Shown: positions 48,485 through 55,245, counted from the stretch's first letter. The stretch is DNA of 60,797 nt from Antarcticirhabdus aurantiaca (GCF_009765365.1 NZ_VTOM01000032.1:1-60797); one strand, 5' to 3'. Made by a program: numbers and translations. Notes: generated by a model from the letters alone, not told the origin.

Positions 48485-48774
48485 GCGGCTCTATCCCCGC
48501 TACTAAGCTTATCGAGAAGCTCGCAAACGAGCCTGTTGCTGTCGGCCAAGCAGCCAATCTGATGTCGGATGAAAGACTTAAGATCACTGCGACTGTATTC
48601 TGGCAGAGCATTCCAATGATCTACTGCGACCGACGCCATGCTCGACGCAGTAGATAATTCATGATGCAAGCAGGTTGTGCATTGAAGCCACTTGCTTCCC
48701 GCCTGCCGGACAAACATCGGTCGACCGCCGCAGCGTGGGCAATCGATCGCCTGGGACAAGAGGCGCGCACTCAT
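48481..48774 (-). CDS. Lar-like zinc-ribbon protein
   Basis: 97 aa. CPRCGGRPMFVRQAGSKWLQCTTC...SMASVAVDHWNALPE follows the restriction-alleviation (Lar) pattern: CPxCGG, later CxxC, then A...WN. C-terminal helical extension of 45 residues. May protect phage DNA from host type I restriction, by analogy. Confidence 0.7.
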   Translation of the reverse strand: MSARLLSQAIDCPRCGGRPMFVRQAGSKWLQCTTCLHHELSTASSMASVAVDHWNALPEYSRSDLKSFIRHQIGCLADSNRLVCELLDKLSSGDRAA

Positions 48775-48974
48775 GCCGCTACCCCCGCCGTCTCGACAAA
48801 ATCGGACACGGAAACTGCACCGTCAGTCACCGCTGCGATCTTCGCGATCGTCTCGAGGCGAGGAGTGCGCTGGCCATTGAGAATGCGACTGATCGTCGAG
48901 GCAGGCACGCCTACCCGCACAGCGAACGCCGCTGGCGATAGTTCGTGCTGCGCGAGGTAAGTGGAGAGCTTCAT
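48771..48974 (-). CDS. Cro-like repressor
   Basis: 67 aa XRE-type protein: MKLSTYLAQHELSPAAFAVRVGVPASTISRILNGQRTPRLETIAKIAAVTDGAVSVSDFVETAGVAA, helix-turn-helix at 14-38. First gene of the leftward early operon, transcribed away from the S24 repressor. Its ATG is only about 7 bases after the predicted -10 box, so the mRNA may be nearly leaderless. Confidence 0.85.
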   Translation of the reverse strand: MKLSTYLAQHELSPAAFAVRVGVPASTISRILNGQRTPRLETIAKIAAVTDGAVSVSDFVETAGVAA

Positions 48975-48981
48975 GCCCTCA

Positions 48982-49010
48982 GTTATTTGCCATATGGCAA
49001 GTTAAGTCAA
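48982..49010 (-). promoter_or_regulatory. Promoter of cro / leftward operon
   Basis: Minus strand: -35 TTGACT (49010-49005), 17-bp spacer, -10 AATAAC (48987-48982). The perfect operator palindrome 48987-49000 fills most of the spacer, so bound repressor would block RNA polymerase. Confidence 0.7.
48987..49000. promoter_or_regulatory. Repressor operator 1 (perfect palindrome)
   Basis: TTGCCATATGGCAA, the reference site of the family. Confidence 0.8.
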
Positions 49011-49017
49011 GGGCGAT

Positions 49018-49031
49018 TTGCCAAATGGCTA
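49018..49031. promoter_or_regulatory. Repressor operator 2
   Basis: TTGCCAAATGGCTA; one arm degenerate. Centre 31 bp from operator 1. Confidence 0.7.
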
Positions 49032-49059
49032 TGGAGATAACCACGCTCGCCGTCGATCA

Positions 49060-49073
49060 TTGCCACATGGCGA
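49060..49073. promoter_or_regulatory. Repressor operator 3
   Basis: TTGCCACATGGCGA; the weakest site. Centre 42 bp from operator 2 and over the probable repressor start, so it may serve autoregulation. Confidence 0.6.
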
Positions 49074-49654
49074 TTTTGATGGTGCGCGACTTCCGGGAGC
49101 AGGCAGGCCTCACATTGGAGGACTTGGCTGGAGACATCGAGATTTCGGTGTCCCAGCTCTCGCGTATCGAGACTGGCAAGAGGGAGGCTCGGTTAGTGGA
49201 ACTCCAGCGAATAGCGGACAGGCTGCACACGAAGGTTGGAGCGCTGATCGGCGAGCCGACGCCAATCGAGGTTCCGATCGTGTCATGGGTCAGTGCAGGC
49301 CTCATGCACTCTCAGGACCCCATTCGGAACGTCGATGTTCAGCGCAAGGTGCAGATCAGCGATTTGCCGCCGGGCGACTGGATGGGGCTGGAGGTCCAGG
49401 GCGACTCGATGGACCGGATCGCCCCTCCGGGATCGATCATTGTCATCGACCGCAAGGACATCCGCCCCCGCGATGAGCGCTTCTACGTGTTCGGTTATGA
49501 CGATGACGGCGGCGGCACGACCTTCAAGCGATTCAGAAGCGGCAACCCTCCTCGCTTGCAGCCGTTCTCGACCAATCCTGACCACGAGACAATCTACCCG
49601 CGAAATGGCTTGCGCGTAATCGGCCGCGTGCGTCGCGTCATAACTGATCTCTGA
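49067..49654 (+). CDS. Phage repressor, XRE + S24 peptidase (CI/LexA-like)
   Basis: 195 aa. N-terminal helix-turn-helix FREQAGLTLEDLAGDIEISVSQLSRIETGKREARLVELQRIADRL; C-terminal S24 domain with VSWVSAGL (Ala-Gly cleavage site), LEVQGDSMDRIAPPGSIIVIDRKD (catalytic Ser in GDSM) and FKRF (catalytic Lys). RecA-stimulated self-cleavage and SOS induction are expected. Start uncertain: ATGs at 49025, 49031, 49067 and 49079 are in frame, none with a clear ribosome-binding site; 49067/49079 fit the family best. Confidence 0.9.
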   Translation: MAILMVRDFREQAGLTLEDLAGDIEISVSQLSRIETGKREARLVELQRIADRLHTKVGALIGEPTPIEVPIVSWVSAGLMHSQDPIRNVDVQRKVQISDLPPGDWMGLEVQGDSMDRIAPPGSIIVIDRKDIRPRDERFYVFGYDDDGGGTTFKRFRSGNPPRLQPFSTNPDHETIYPRNGLRVIGRVRRVITDL

Positions 49655-49665
49655 GGATGGCCAGC

Positions 49666-50082
49666 ATGCGCATGCCCCGTCTTACCGCATGCGCGTCGAT
49701 CCTGTCGCTCGCCGGCTGCGTTGCGCCGTCGACGGGCTTGCCTCCACCGACGCCTCCGATTGATCCCGACTTGGCTGGGATATCCCTCACCCTCTCATCT
49801 GCCGAGATCCAGGTCGTCGAGGAAGGCGTTCGGCGCTCGATGAAGGACCCGATGAGCGCAATGTTCGATGGCATTCGCGGCGCCATCAACGATCGCGACT
49901 CGGCGAGCGCATGCGGCTTGGTGAACGGTCGCAACAGCTTCGGCGGCTACACCGGCGACAAAATCTTCGTTGGCGTCTTCAACCAACAGAGGACGGTGTT
50001 CGCCCCATCGGCGATCGCCGTGACGCCGAACGACGCCGTGGCAATCTACACGCTCTGCCGGCACATCGGCGCGGTGCCATGA
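49666..50082 (+). CDS. Lipoprotein, prophage-expressed candidate
   Basis: 138 aa from ATG 49666 with TGAGG upstream. Signal peptide MRMPRLTACASILSLAGC with lipobox LAGC, so membrane-anchored outside the cytoplasm. The mature part has SAEIQVVEEGVRRSMKDPMSAMFDGI...ACGLVNGRNSFGGYTGDKIFVGVF, similar to small conserved alphaproteobacterial lipoproteins. It starts 12 bases after the repressor gene and is thus likely made in the lysogen; superinfection exclusion is an attractive guess. Confidence 0.78.
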   Translation: MRMPRLTACASILSLAGCVAPSTGLPPPTPPIDPDLAGISLTLSSAEIQVVEEGVRRSMKDPMSAMFDGIRGAINDRDSASACGLVNGRNSFGGYTGDKIFVGVFNQQRTVFAPSAIAVTPNDAVAIYTLCRHIGAVP

Positions 50083-50177
50083 AGATCGCCGAGGATCCGC
50101 CAGCCAACGATGAGCCGACGGCTTGGTATCGGCTGACGCTACTGGGGCGGCAGGTGCGGGACGAGGGAGCGGCGTAA
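50079..50177 (+). CDS. 32-aa coupled peptide
   Basis: MKIAEDPPANDEPTAWYRLTLLGRQVRDEGAA. ATG overlaps the lipoprotein stop (ATGA) and its TAA overlaps the next ATG (TAATG), so it is held in a coupled chain. Function unknown. Confidence 0.55.
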   Translation: MKIAEDPPANDEPTAWYRLTLLGRQVRDEGAA

Positions 50178-50494
50178 TGCCTGCGGAGACGTTCGAAGAG
50201 ACGCGAAGACGCATCGAAGAACGACGCCAGCTCTTTGAGCGCGTGGATGCGATCCCGGCGGATCAGATCGTCAATTTCGAGATATCCAAGGGCGATTTGG
50301 CGCTGCTAATCCGCTCACAGTCGGAGTTCTTCGAAGCCGTCGAAGAGCTGAGTGACGTGCTGCGGCGGGAGCTTGGATCAAGGAGCCGCGTCGGCATGTC
50401 CGCCATGCACATCAGCCGCGCACGCTTCGACTTCGAACGGGCGACCGACGGCATCCTTCGCAAGCTAGTGGAGTCGCTTGATGGCGAGGAGTGA
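50177..50494 (+). CDS. Hypothetical protein of immunity operon
   Basis: 105 aa from ATG 50177: long helices with MPAETFEETRRRIEERRQLFERVDAIPADQIVNFEISKGDLALLIRSQSEFFEAVEELSDVLRREL. Predicted coiled coil. Coupled to both neighbours. No family recognised. Confidence 0.65.
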   Translation: MPAETFEETRRRIEERRQLFERVDAIPADQIVNFEISKGDLALLIRSQSEFFEAVEELSDVLRRELGSRSRVGMSAMHISRARFDFERATDGILRKLVESLDGEE

Positions 50495-50834
50495 CAGCGA
50501 CAGCCTCGTCTCGCTGCTCGAGGAGCGGCAGCGTCGGATGGGAGAGCAGCAACCCGACGCAGATCCTACCCTCTCGACAGGCGGGGGTGGCGGGGGCACA
50601 TATGACCGTATGGAAGCCCGGATCACCCAGCTTGAGAAGGACGCGCAGGATGTGAAGCTGCGCCTCGCGAGCATCGACGCCAAGATGGCGACGAAGGATG
50701 ACCTATCAGCGATTCGCGCCGATGTCGGTGAGATCAAGGGCATGCTGAAGGCTATGCCGACGACCCTACAGCTTCTCGGGTTCGTGGTAGCGATCTTCAT
50801 CGCGGCCGGCGTCACGCGCATCTTCCTGCCTTAG
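50481..50834 (+). CDS. Coiled-coil membrane protein
   Basis: 117 aa from ATG 50481. Glycine-rich linker (STGGGGGGTYDRM), coiled coil (MEARITQLEKDAQDVKLRLASIDAKMATKDDLSAIRADVGEIKGMLKAM) and a C-terminal transmembrane anchor (LQLLGFVVAIFIAAGVTRIF). A frequent small prophage membrane protein of unknown role, last gene after the repressor. Confidence 0.7.
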   Translation: MARSDSDSLVSLLEERQRRMGEQQPDADPTLSTGGGGGGTYDRMEARITQLEKDAQDVKLRLASIDAKMATKDDLSAIRADVGEIKGMLKAMPTTLQLLGFVVAIFIAAGVTRIFLP

Positions 50835-51542
50835 CAGGAGCCTGCATCATCCTGCATGATCGCGATCGGGCACATGCTCGGCCGTTTTCGTGCGGGCGCA
50901 GCGTCAGAGAGGCGCCGATTCCACACGGCAGCCGGCCACCCTTAAGGCCATATCGTGTAGGGCTTTGAGGCCGCGATTCCGTCCGCAGCCCGCCACCCCT
51001 CACCGCCTCTACCTGACACGTAGAACGAAAGTCCGGAAGGGTGGAGAGAAGCCCTCCTTCAGGCGGTTCAGACCTTAGGAAACGATGCAGAAATCCCTGG
51101 GCTGACCGGGCATCTGCCGGCCGCCAGGGTACTGCGCTTCCTTCAGCTCGGACGAGCCTTGAGGTTTCCACGCATCCCCGGCACGGCATATGGCGCCGCG
51201 TTCCCTGCCCGGTTCATGCTGCGTTTCTATCGGCTCAGGAAGCCTCACGAGCGGGGTGCGCAGTCCCCTTGCCGTTGCTCGTCCCTCGGGTTGGTTGTTG
51301 GCCGCTGACCCGCCAGCGATAGACGATCCCGTTCCTTCGGCATTCTCATGGGGCGGAACCCCTTCGTCACCCTACTGCACCTGGTCCAGAGCCCGCATCT
51401 GTCATCCGAGGACAGATAGCTGAGCCCTCGACCCGTGAGGCCATCCCTTTCGGGGTAGGCGGTCCATGAGGAGCGACTGAGTCGTTCTGACCAGTCGCAC
51501 GACATATGTGCGCGCGCTCGCTGGTTCCGGTCAAGATTTTTC
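50835..51542. other. 700-bp gap without convincing gene
   Basis: Open frames here are short, arginine/serine/proline-rich and lack ribosome-binding sites, so they look like chance. The stretch contains local hairpins and the 21-bp palindrome at 51397. It may hold a regulatory RNA or a decayed gene. Confidence 0.5.
51397..51417. promoter_or_regulatory. 21-bp near-palindrome in immunity-region gap
   Basis: ATCTGTCATC-C-GAGGACAGAT. Reverse complement of 44172-44192 apart from the central base; shares the ATCTGT...ACAGAT frame with 24851-24871. Confidence 0.45.
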
Positions 51543-51556
51543 TTGCCATTTGGCAA
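51543..51556. promoter_or_regulatory. Repressor operator 4
   Basis: TTGCCATTTGGCAA, a near-perfect site of the operator family, just upstream of the -35 box at 51564. Confidence 0.75.
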
Positions 51557-51563
51557 AAACCAT

Positions 51564-51592
51564 TTGACGGCTCTTTTGCCAAATGGCAACAT
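51564..51592 (+). promoter_or_regulatory. Promoter of rightward recombination operon with operator 5
   Basis: -35 TTGACG (51564-51569), 17-bp spacer, -10-like CAACAT (51587-51592). Operator 5, TTGCCAAATGGCAA, occupies 51576-51589, i.e. the spacer and the start of the -10 box. Same architecture as the cro promoter. Confidence 0.7.
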
Positions 51593-51633
51593 CCATCCAT
51601 ACCCGCCACGAACTGGCCAGATGGAGGCCTCCG

Positions 51634-51900
51634 ATGCAGCACGCACTGACAATGCCGTTTGGCCGTTCGGCCGCGGCAAGCATCGACGACTTGGACGCGC
51701 AGCTCGACCGAGAGCTCGACGTGGTGTTCCGCCGCAACGAAGGCCTCGACCTTGAGGAGCCGGCGCCGGTCGGCGTCACCGATCCCCTCGGCTTCTGGGG
51801 CGTGCTCGGCCTCGTTCTTCTGGCGCTGATCGTCGGCGCTCTGGCTGGCGGCCTCGGTGCCTTCGTCGCTGCGGCGCCTTCCTCGTGCGAGGTGCTGTGA
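51634..51900 (+). CDS. Small membrane protein, first gene of rightward operon
   Basis: 88 aa from ATG 51634 with GGAGGC upstream. Soluble helix MQHALTMPFGRSAAASIDDLDAQLDRELDVVFRRNE, then a transmembrane segment (FWGVLGLVLLALIVGALAGGLGAFVAAA). Role unknown. Confidence 0.7.
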   Translation: MQHALTMPFGRSAAASIDDLDAQLDRELDVVFRRNEGLDLEEPAPVGVTDPLGFWGVLGLVLLALIVGALAGGLGAFVAAAPSSCEVL

Positions 51901-52280
51901 TGTCGGCGCACTCTCACGACGCGGCCGTTCTGGCGCTCGACGCCCTGATCGAAGCCGCTGACAAGCTCCGCAGCCAGATCGTCGGCCTCCCGCGCAACCA
52001 GGACCGTCACACGATCCTCGCCAACCAGTGCGCCATCGCTCCCCGCGTTCGCGCTCTGCCGGAGGTCGTCACCAACACCTTCGCCGCCGTCGGCGAGGTC
52101 GGCATGCCCGGCGACGTGGAAGTGTCCGACCGGATCGGCATGCGCAACGCGATCGACGACGCCAAGGCCGACATGTTCGGCGCCGGCTGGTCGACCTTCA
52201 AGGCCGGCATCGAGCCCCGCGCGCCGCAGCAGACCTGCCCCGACTTCATCCGCGACCGTTCTCTCGAGGTGACGCTGTGA
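51900..52280 (+). CDS. Small early protein
   Basis: 126 aa from ATG 51900. Helical: MSAHSHDAAVLALDALIEAADKLRSQIVGLPRNQDRHTILANQCAIAPRVRALPEVVTNTFAAVGEVGMPGDVEVSDRIGMRNAIDDAKADMFGAGWSTFKAG. No family recognised. Coupled to its neighbours. Confidence 0.65.
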   Translation: MSAHSHDAAVLALDALIEAADKLRSQIVGLPRNQDRHTILANQCAIAPRVRALPEVVTNTFAAVGEVGMPGDVEVSDRIGMRNAIDDAKADMFGAGWSTFKAGIEPRAPQQTCPDFIRDRSLEVTL

Positions 52281-52453
52281 TCCGCGACACGCCCGCCCGC
52301 CGCCGCGCCAACGGCAATTCCTTGGCCGTCCTCGCCATCACCATCGGCGCCATCTTCGTCGTCGCCATGGGCAACGTCGGCGCCCAGCGTCAGGCCGAAT
52401 GGCTCGTCGTCGAGCAGGAGAGCGTCCACCAGGGCGCCGGGCTGTTCCGGTGA
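52277..52453 (+). CDS. 58-aa single-pass membrane protein, GTG start
   Basis: GTG 52277 overlaps the previous stop (GTGA). VIRDTPARRRANGNSLAVLAITIGAIFVVAMGNVGAQRQAEWLVVEQESVHQGAGLFR has one transmembrane helix after a basic N-terminus. Role unknown. Confidence 0.6.
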   Translation: MIRDTPARRRANGNSLAVLAITIGAIFVVAMGNVGAQRQAEWLVVEQESVHQGAGLFR

Positions 52454-52557
52454 TGCGCTTCGGACCGCTCGCCTCCTGCCAGTCGCGAATCCTCGACTGG
52501 CTTCCCGCAATCAACGCCTGGATCAGGCTCTACCGTACCGAAGGGCCCGCCGCATGA
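52453..52557 (+). CDS. 34-aa peptide upstream of recombinase
   Basis: MRFGPLASCQSRILDWLPAINAWIRLYRTEGPAA. Overlaps the previous stop and the next ATG, so it is likely translated. It may mainly couple ribosomes into the recombinase gene. Confidence 0.5.
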   Translation: MRFGPLASCQSRILDWLPAINAWIRLYRTEGPAA

Positions 52558-53795
52558 GCGCCGTCCAGACCTACAATGGCGCGCAGCCGCCGGCGCCCGT
52601 CGAGACCCGCGGCGCCACCATCCTGCAGATCATCGAGCGCGTGGCCTCCATGCCCGAGCTCGACGCCGACAAGATCGACCGCCTTCTGCAGATGCAGGAG
52701 CGCATCATGGACCGGGAGGCGGAGACGGCCTTCCTCGGCGCGATGCAAGCCGCCCAGGCGCAGATGCCGCGGGTGACGCGCGACGCCTCCAACAGCCACA
52801 CCCGCTCGCGCTACGCTCGTCTTGAGACGATCAACGCCGCCATCGGCCCGATCGTCACCGGAAACGGGTTCAGCCTCTCGTTCGGCACGGACACGTCGCC
52901 GATCACGGACCACTATCGCATCACCTGCGCCGTATCGCATGTCGGCGGCTTCACCCGGCATTACCACGCCGACATCCCGGCCGATGCTGGCGGCGCCAAG
53001 GGCGCGCAGAACAAGTCGGCGACCCACGCCTTCGGCTCCACCATGAGCTACGGCCGCCGCTATCTCACGATGCTGATTTTCAACGTCGCCCTCACCGACG
53101 AGGACGACGAGCGATTTCATCGGAGCCCGAGACATGCTCCGCGCCAAGGGGAGGAAGTCGTGAGCCAGATCGTTCAGGGCACTCCCGAGTGGTTCGCCGT
53201 CCGCTGTGGCAAGGTCACGGCCTCGCGCGTCGCCGACATCATCGCCAAGACGCAGAGGGGCCCGGCCGTTTCGCGTGCCACCTACCTCGGCGAGCTCGTC
53301 GCCGAGCGGCTGACCGGCGTCCCGGCGGAGAGCTTCTCCAGCCCGGCGATGCGCTGGGGCACAGAGACCGAGCCGCAGGCGCGCGCCGCCTACTGCTTCT
53401 ACCGTGACGCCGACGTCGCCGAGATCGGCTTCGTGCCGCATCCGGCCATCCCCTCGACCGGCGCAAGCCCCGACGGGCTGGTGGGCGACGACGGGCTCAT
53501 CGAGATCAAGTGCCCGACCACGGCCACGCACGTCGAGACGCTCCTGTCCGGCACGATCGCCGGCAAGTACGTCACGCAGATGCAGTGGCAGATGGCTTGC
53601 ACGGGCCGCGCTTGGTGCGACTTCGTCTCGTTCGATCCGCGCATGCCCGGGGAGATGCAGATCTTCATCCAGCGCGTCGAGCGGGATGAGGCGGTGATCG
53701 CCGAATTAGAAGAGGCTGTCGTCGCTTTCCTCGGCGAGCTCGAGGCGAAGCTTGCGGCCCTGGCCGAGCGCTTCCGGATGCAGGAGGCGGCATGA
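52554..53795 (+). CDS. Erf-type ssDNA annealing protein fused to YqaJ-type exonuclease
   Basis: 413 aa in one frame. Residues 20-185: ERF family (LLQMQERIMDREAETAFLGAMQAAQAQMPRVTRDASNSHTRSRYARLETINAAIGPIVTGNGFSLSF...STMSYGRRYLTMLIFNVALTDEDD). Residues ~205-400: YqaJ/lambda-type exonuclease (QGTPEWFAVRCGKVTASRVADI...GTETEPQARAAY...STGASPDGLVGDDGLIEIKCPT with D...E-x-K). The two are normally separate genes. The +1 frame at the junction reads SDFIGARDMLRAKGRKS and stops at TGA 53161-53163 in a GTGA overlap with GTG 53160, as expected for the ancestral Erf end and exonuclease start. Confidence 0.88.
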   Translation: MSAVQTYNGAQPPAPVETRGATILQIIERVASMPELDADKIDRLLQMQERIMDREAETAFLGAMQAAQAQMPRVTRDASNSHTRSRYARLETINAAIGPIVTGNGFSLSFGTDTSPITDHYRITCAVSHVGGFTRHYHADIPADAGGAKGAQNKSATHAFGSTMSYGRRYLTMLIFNVALTDEDDERFHRSPRHAPRQGEEVVSQIVQGTPEWFAVRCGKVTASRVADIIAKTQRGPAVSRATYLGELVAERLTGVPAESFSSPAMRWGTETEPQARAAYCFYRDADVAEIGFVPHPAIPSTGASPDGLVGDDGLIEIKCPTTATHVETLLSGTIAGKYVTQMQWQMACTGRAWCDFVSFDPRMPGEMQIFIQRVERDEAVIAELEEAVVAFLGELEAKLAALAERFRMQEAA

Positions 53796-54295
53796 GCACG
53801 CCCCTCGCCTACGTTTGGGAAGGTGACGCTTTCCGGCCGGCCAATCCCTTCATGGCCAAGCTCGCCGACCAGCAGTTCGTCATCGGCGAGCGCTACATGC
53901 TGGAGCGCCATGAGGCGCGCAGCACCAAGAGCCACAATCACGAGTTCGCCTGGCTGGAAGAGGCTTGGCAGAGCCTGCCGGAGCACCTCGCGCCGGTCTA
54001 CCCCACGGCAGAGCACCTGCGGAAGCGTGCGCTGATCGAAGCAGGTTTCTACGACGAGCAGGCTGTCGATGCCGGCAGCCATGCCGCCGCGGTGCGCCTC
54101 GCTCGCTTCATCGGCAAACGCGAGGAGTTCTCGCTAGCTCTCGTGCGCGGATCCATCGTCATCGTCCGGACTGCCAAGTCGCAGTCGCGGCGCTGGATGA
54201 ACAAGGCCGAGTTCCAGGAGTCGAAGGACGGCGTGCTGCGCGTCGTGGCCGGCATCCTCGGCATCGCTCCCGAAGAGCTTGGGAGGGCCGCCTGA
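53792..54295 (+). CDS. DUF1367-like recombination-associated protein
   Basis: 167 aa. ADQQFVIGERYMLERHEARSTKSHNHEFAWLEEAWQSLPEHLAPVYPTAEHLRKRALIEAGFYDEQAVDAGSHAAAVRLA...VVRTAKSQSRRWMNKAEFQESKDGVLRVVAGILGI is strongly conserved in phages next to recombinases. Role not established; comparable to NinB-position proteins. Confidence 0.82.
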   Translation: MSTPLAYVWEGDAFRPANPFMAKLADQQFVIGERYMLERHEARSTKSHNHEFAWLEEAWQSLPEHLAPVYPTAEHLRKRALIEAGFYDEQAVDAGSHAAAVRLARFIGKREEFSLALVRGSIVIVRTAKSQSRRWMNKAEFQESKDGVLRVVAGILGIAPEELGRAA

Positions 54296-54681
54296 TGCCG
54301 CGCACCGTCAAGGAGTGGATCGGCAAGACGGACGATTCGATGCCGGGCGAGACCGTCCGCCTGCGCATCGCCGCCCGCCAGGGTGACGCCTGCGCCGAGT
54401 GCCGGCGGGAGCTCTCCAAAGTGAAGTCCACCGCCTGCGACCACATCACGCCGCTCGCCGACGGCGGGCCTAACGCCGAGAGCAACCTGCAGATCCTCTG
54501 CGGCGACTGCCACGGCTTCAAGACCGGCCTGGAGAACAGCCGCCGGGCCGTCGAGCGCGGCCAGAAGGCCAAGCACCTGAAGCTCGCCGGCAAGAAGCGC
54601 ACCACCTTCCGCCGCCCTCCCAAGGGCACCCGCTACGAACAAGGCCCGCACGGGCTGCGAGCCGTGAGGCCCTCCGCATGA
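54295..54681 (+). CDS. HNH endonuclease of recombination operon
   Basis: 128 aa from ATG 54295 (TGATG). CxxC pair (DACAECRREL), HNH core ACDHITPLADGGPNAESNLQILCGDCHGFKT, basic tail. Single compact domain without zinc knuckle or HTH, so not of the homing type seen elsewhere here. May process DNA with the exonuclease. Confidence 0.88.
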   Translation: MPRTVKEWIGKTDDSMPGETVRLRIAARQGDACAECRRELSKVKSTACDHITPLADGGPNAESNLQILCGDCHGFKTGLENSRRAVERGQKAKHLKLAGKKRTTFRRPPKGTRYEQGPHGLRAVRPSA

Positions 54682-54770
54682 CCGCCCTTCTCATCACAGG
54701 GGCGCTCGTCGCCCTCCTCATCGAACGAGCACAAGCCCGCATCGACCAGATCGAGGAGATCGGTCAATGA
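54678..54770 (+). CDS. 30-aa membrane peptide
   Basis: MTALLITGALVALLIERAQARIDQIEEIGQ, one hydrophobic helix. Stop and start overlaps on both sides. Function unknown. Confidence 0.5.
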   Translation: MTALLITGALVALLIERAQARIDQIEEIGQ

Positions 54771-54991
54771 CCTCCGCCGCCTTCTACCTCACCCTCTACC
54801 TCGCCGCCGGCCTCGTCATCGCTCTTATCGAGCATCGTGGATGCCGAGGCTTCATCACCACCAGCCGCAAGCGTGCCCTGGCGAACATCGCCGTCATGAC
54901 GGTTGGATGGCTTCCGTTCGGTGCTTTCCTGGCGATCGTGATCGCGGTGGCTGCGTTCGTCGACTTCTCGGAAGAGGAGGTGGGACTGTGA
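54767..54991 (+). CDS. Two-pass small membrane protein
   Basis: 74 aa: TM1 FYLTLYLAAGLVIALIEHRG, basic loop TTSRKRALA, TM2 VMTVGWLPFGAFLAIVIAVAAFV, acidic end. Coupled by GTGA/ATGA overlaps. Role unknown. Confidence 0.65.
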   Translation: MTSAAFYLTLYLAAGLVIALIEHRGCRGFITTSRKRALANIAVMTVGWLPFGAFLAIVIAVAAFVDFSEEEVGL

Positions 54992-55245
54992 GCCACCATC
55001 CCATCCGAGACCTCGAAATCTGGCATTACACGGGCGAGCACGGCGCTCTCGCCTTCTTCGGCGACGGCAGGGCCTTCCCCACCTACTTCCGCGGCCAGGA
55101 CGCTGAGGAGGCCATTTCGAAGGCCGAGGCATTCCGCGCCGAAACCATCGCAAGGCACGAACAGAGCTTCATCGCTCGATCTGAGGCGTCCGAGAAGGCG
55201 AAGGCGTCCGCGGCCCGCAAGAAGGCTGAGGAGGGCGCGCGATGA
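54988..55245 (+). CDS. Small hypothetical protein, GTG start
   Basis: 85 aa: VSHHPIRDLEIWHYTGEHGALAFFGDGRAFPTYFRGQDAEEAISKAEAFRAETIARHEQSFIARSEASEKAKASAARKKAEEGAR. Beta N-terminus and helical charged end. GTG overlaps the previous stop. Confidence 0.6.
   Translation: MSHHPIRDLEIWHYTGEHGALAFFGDGRAFPTYFRGQDAEEAISKAEAFRAETIARHEQSFIARSEASEKAKASAARKKAEEGAR

Noticed and set aside
51245-51679. 144-aa minus-strand frame across the gene-free gap and operators
   Set aside because: Would start downstream of and run through the operator/promoter region; no ribosome-binding site, no domain, odd composition.
52530-53531. 333-aa minus-strand frame opposite the recombinase fusion
   Set aside because: Antisense shadow; arginine/glycine/histidine-rich, no motif.
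54295-54681. Recombination-operon HNH considered as a mobile homing gene
   Set aside because: Compact, tightly coupled by TGATG/ATGA overlaps to flanking genes, with no sign of insertion.
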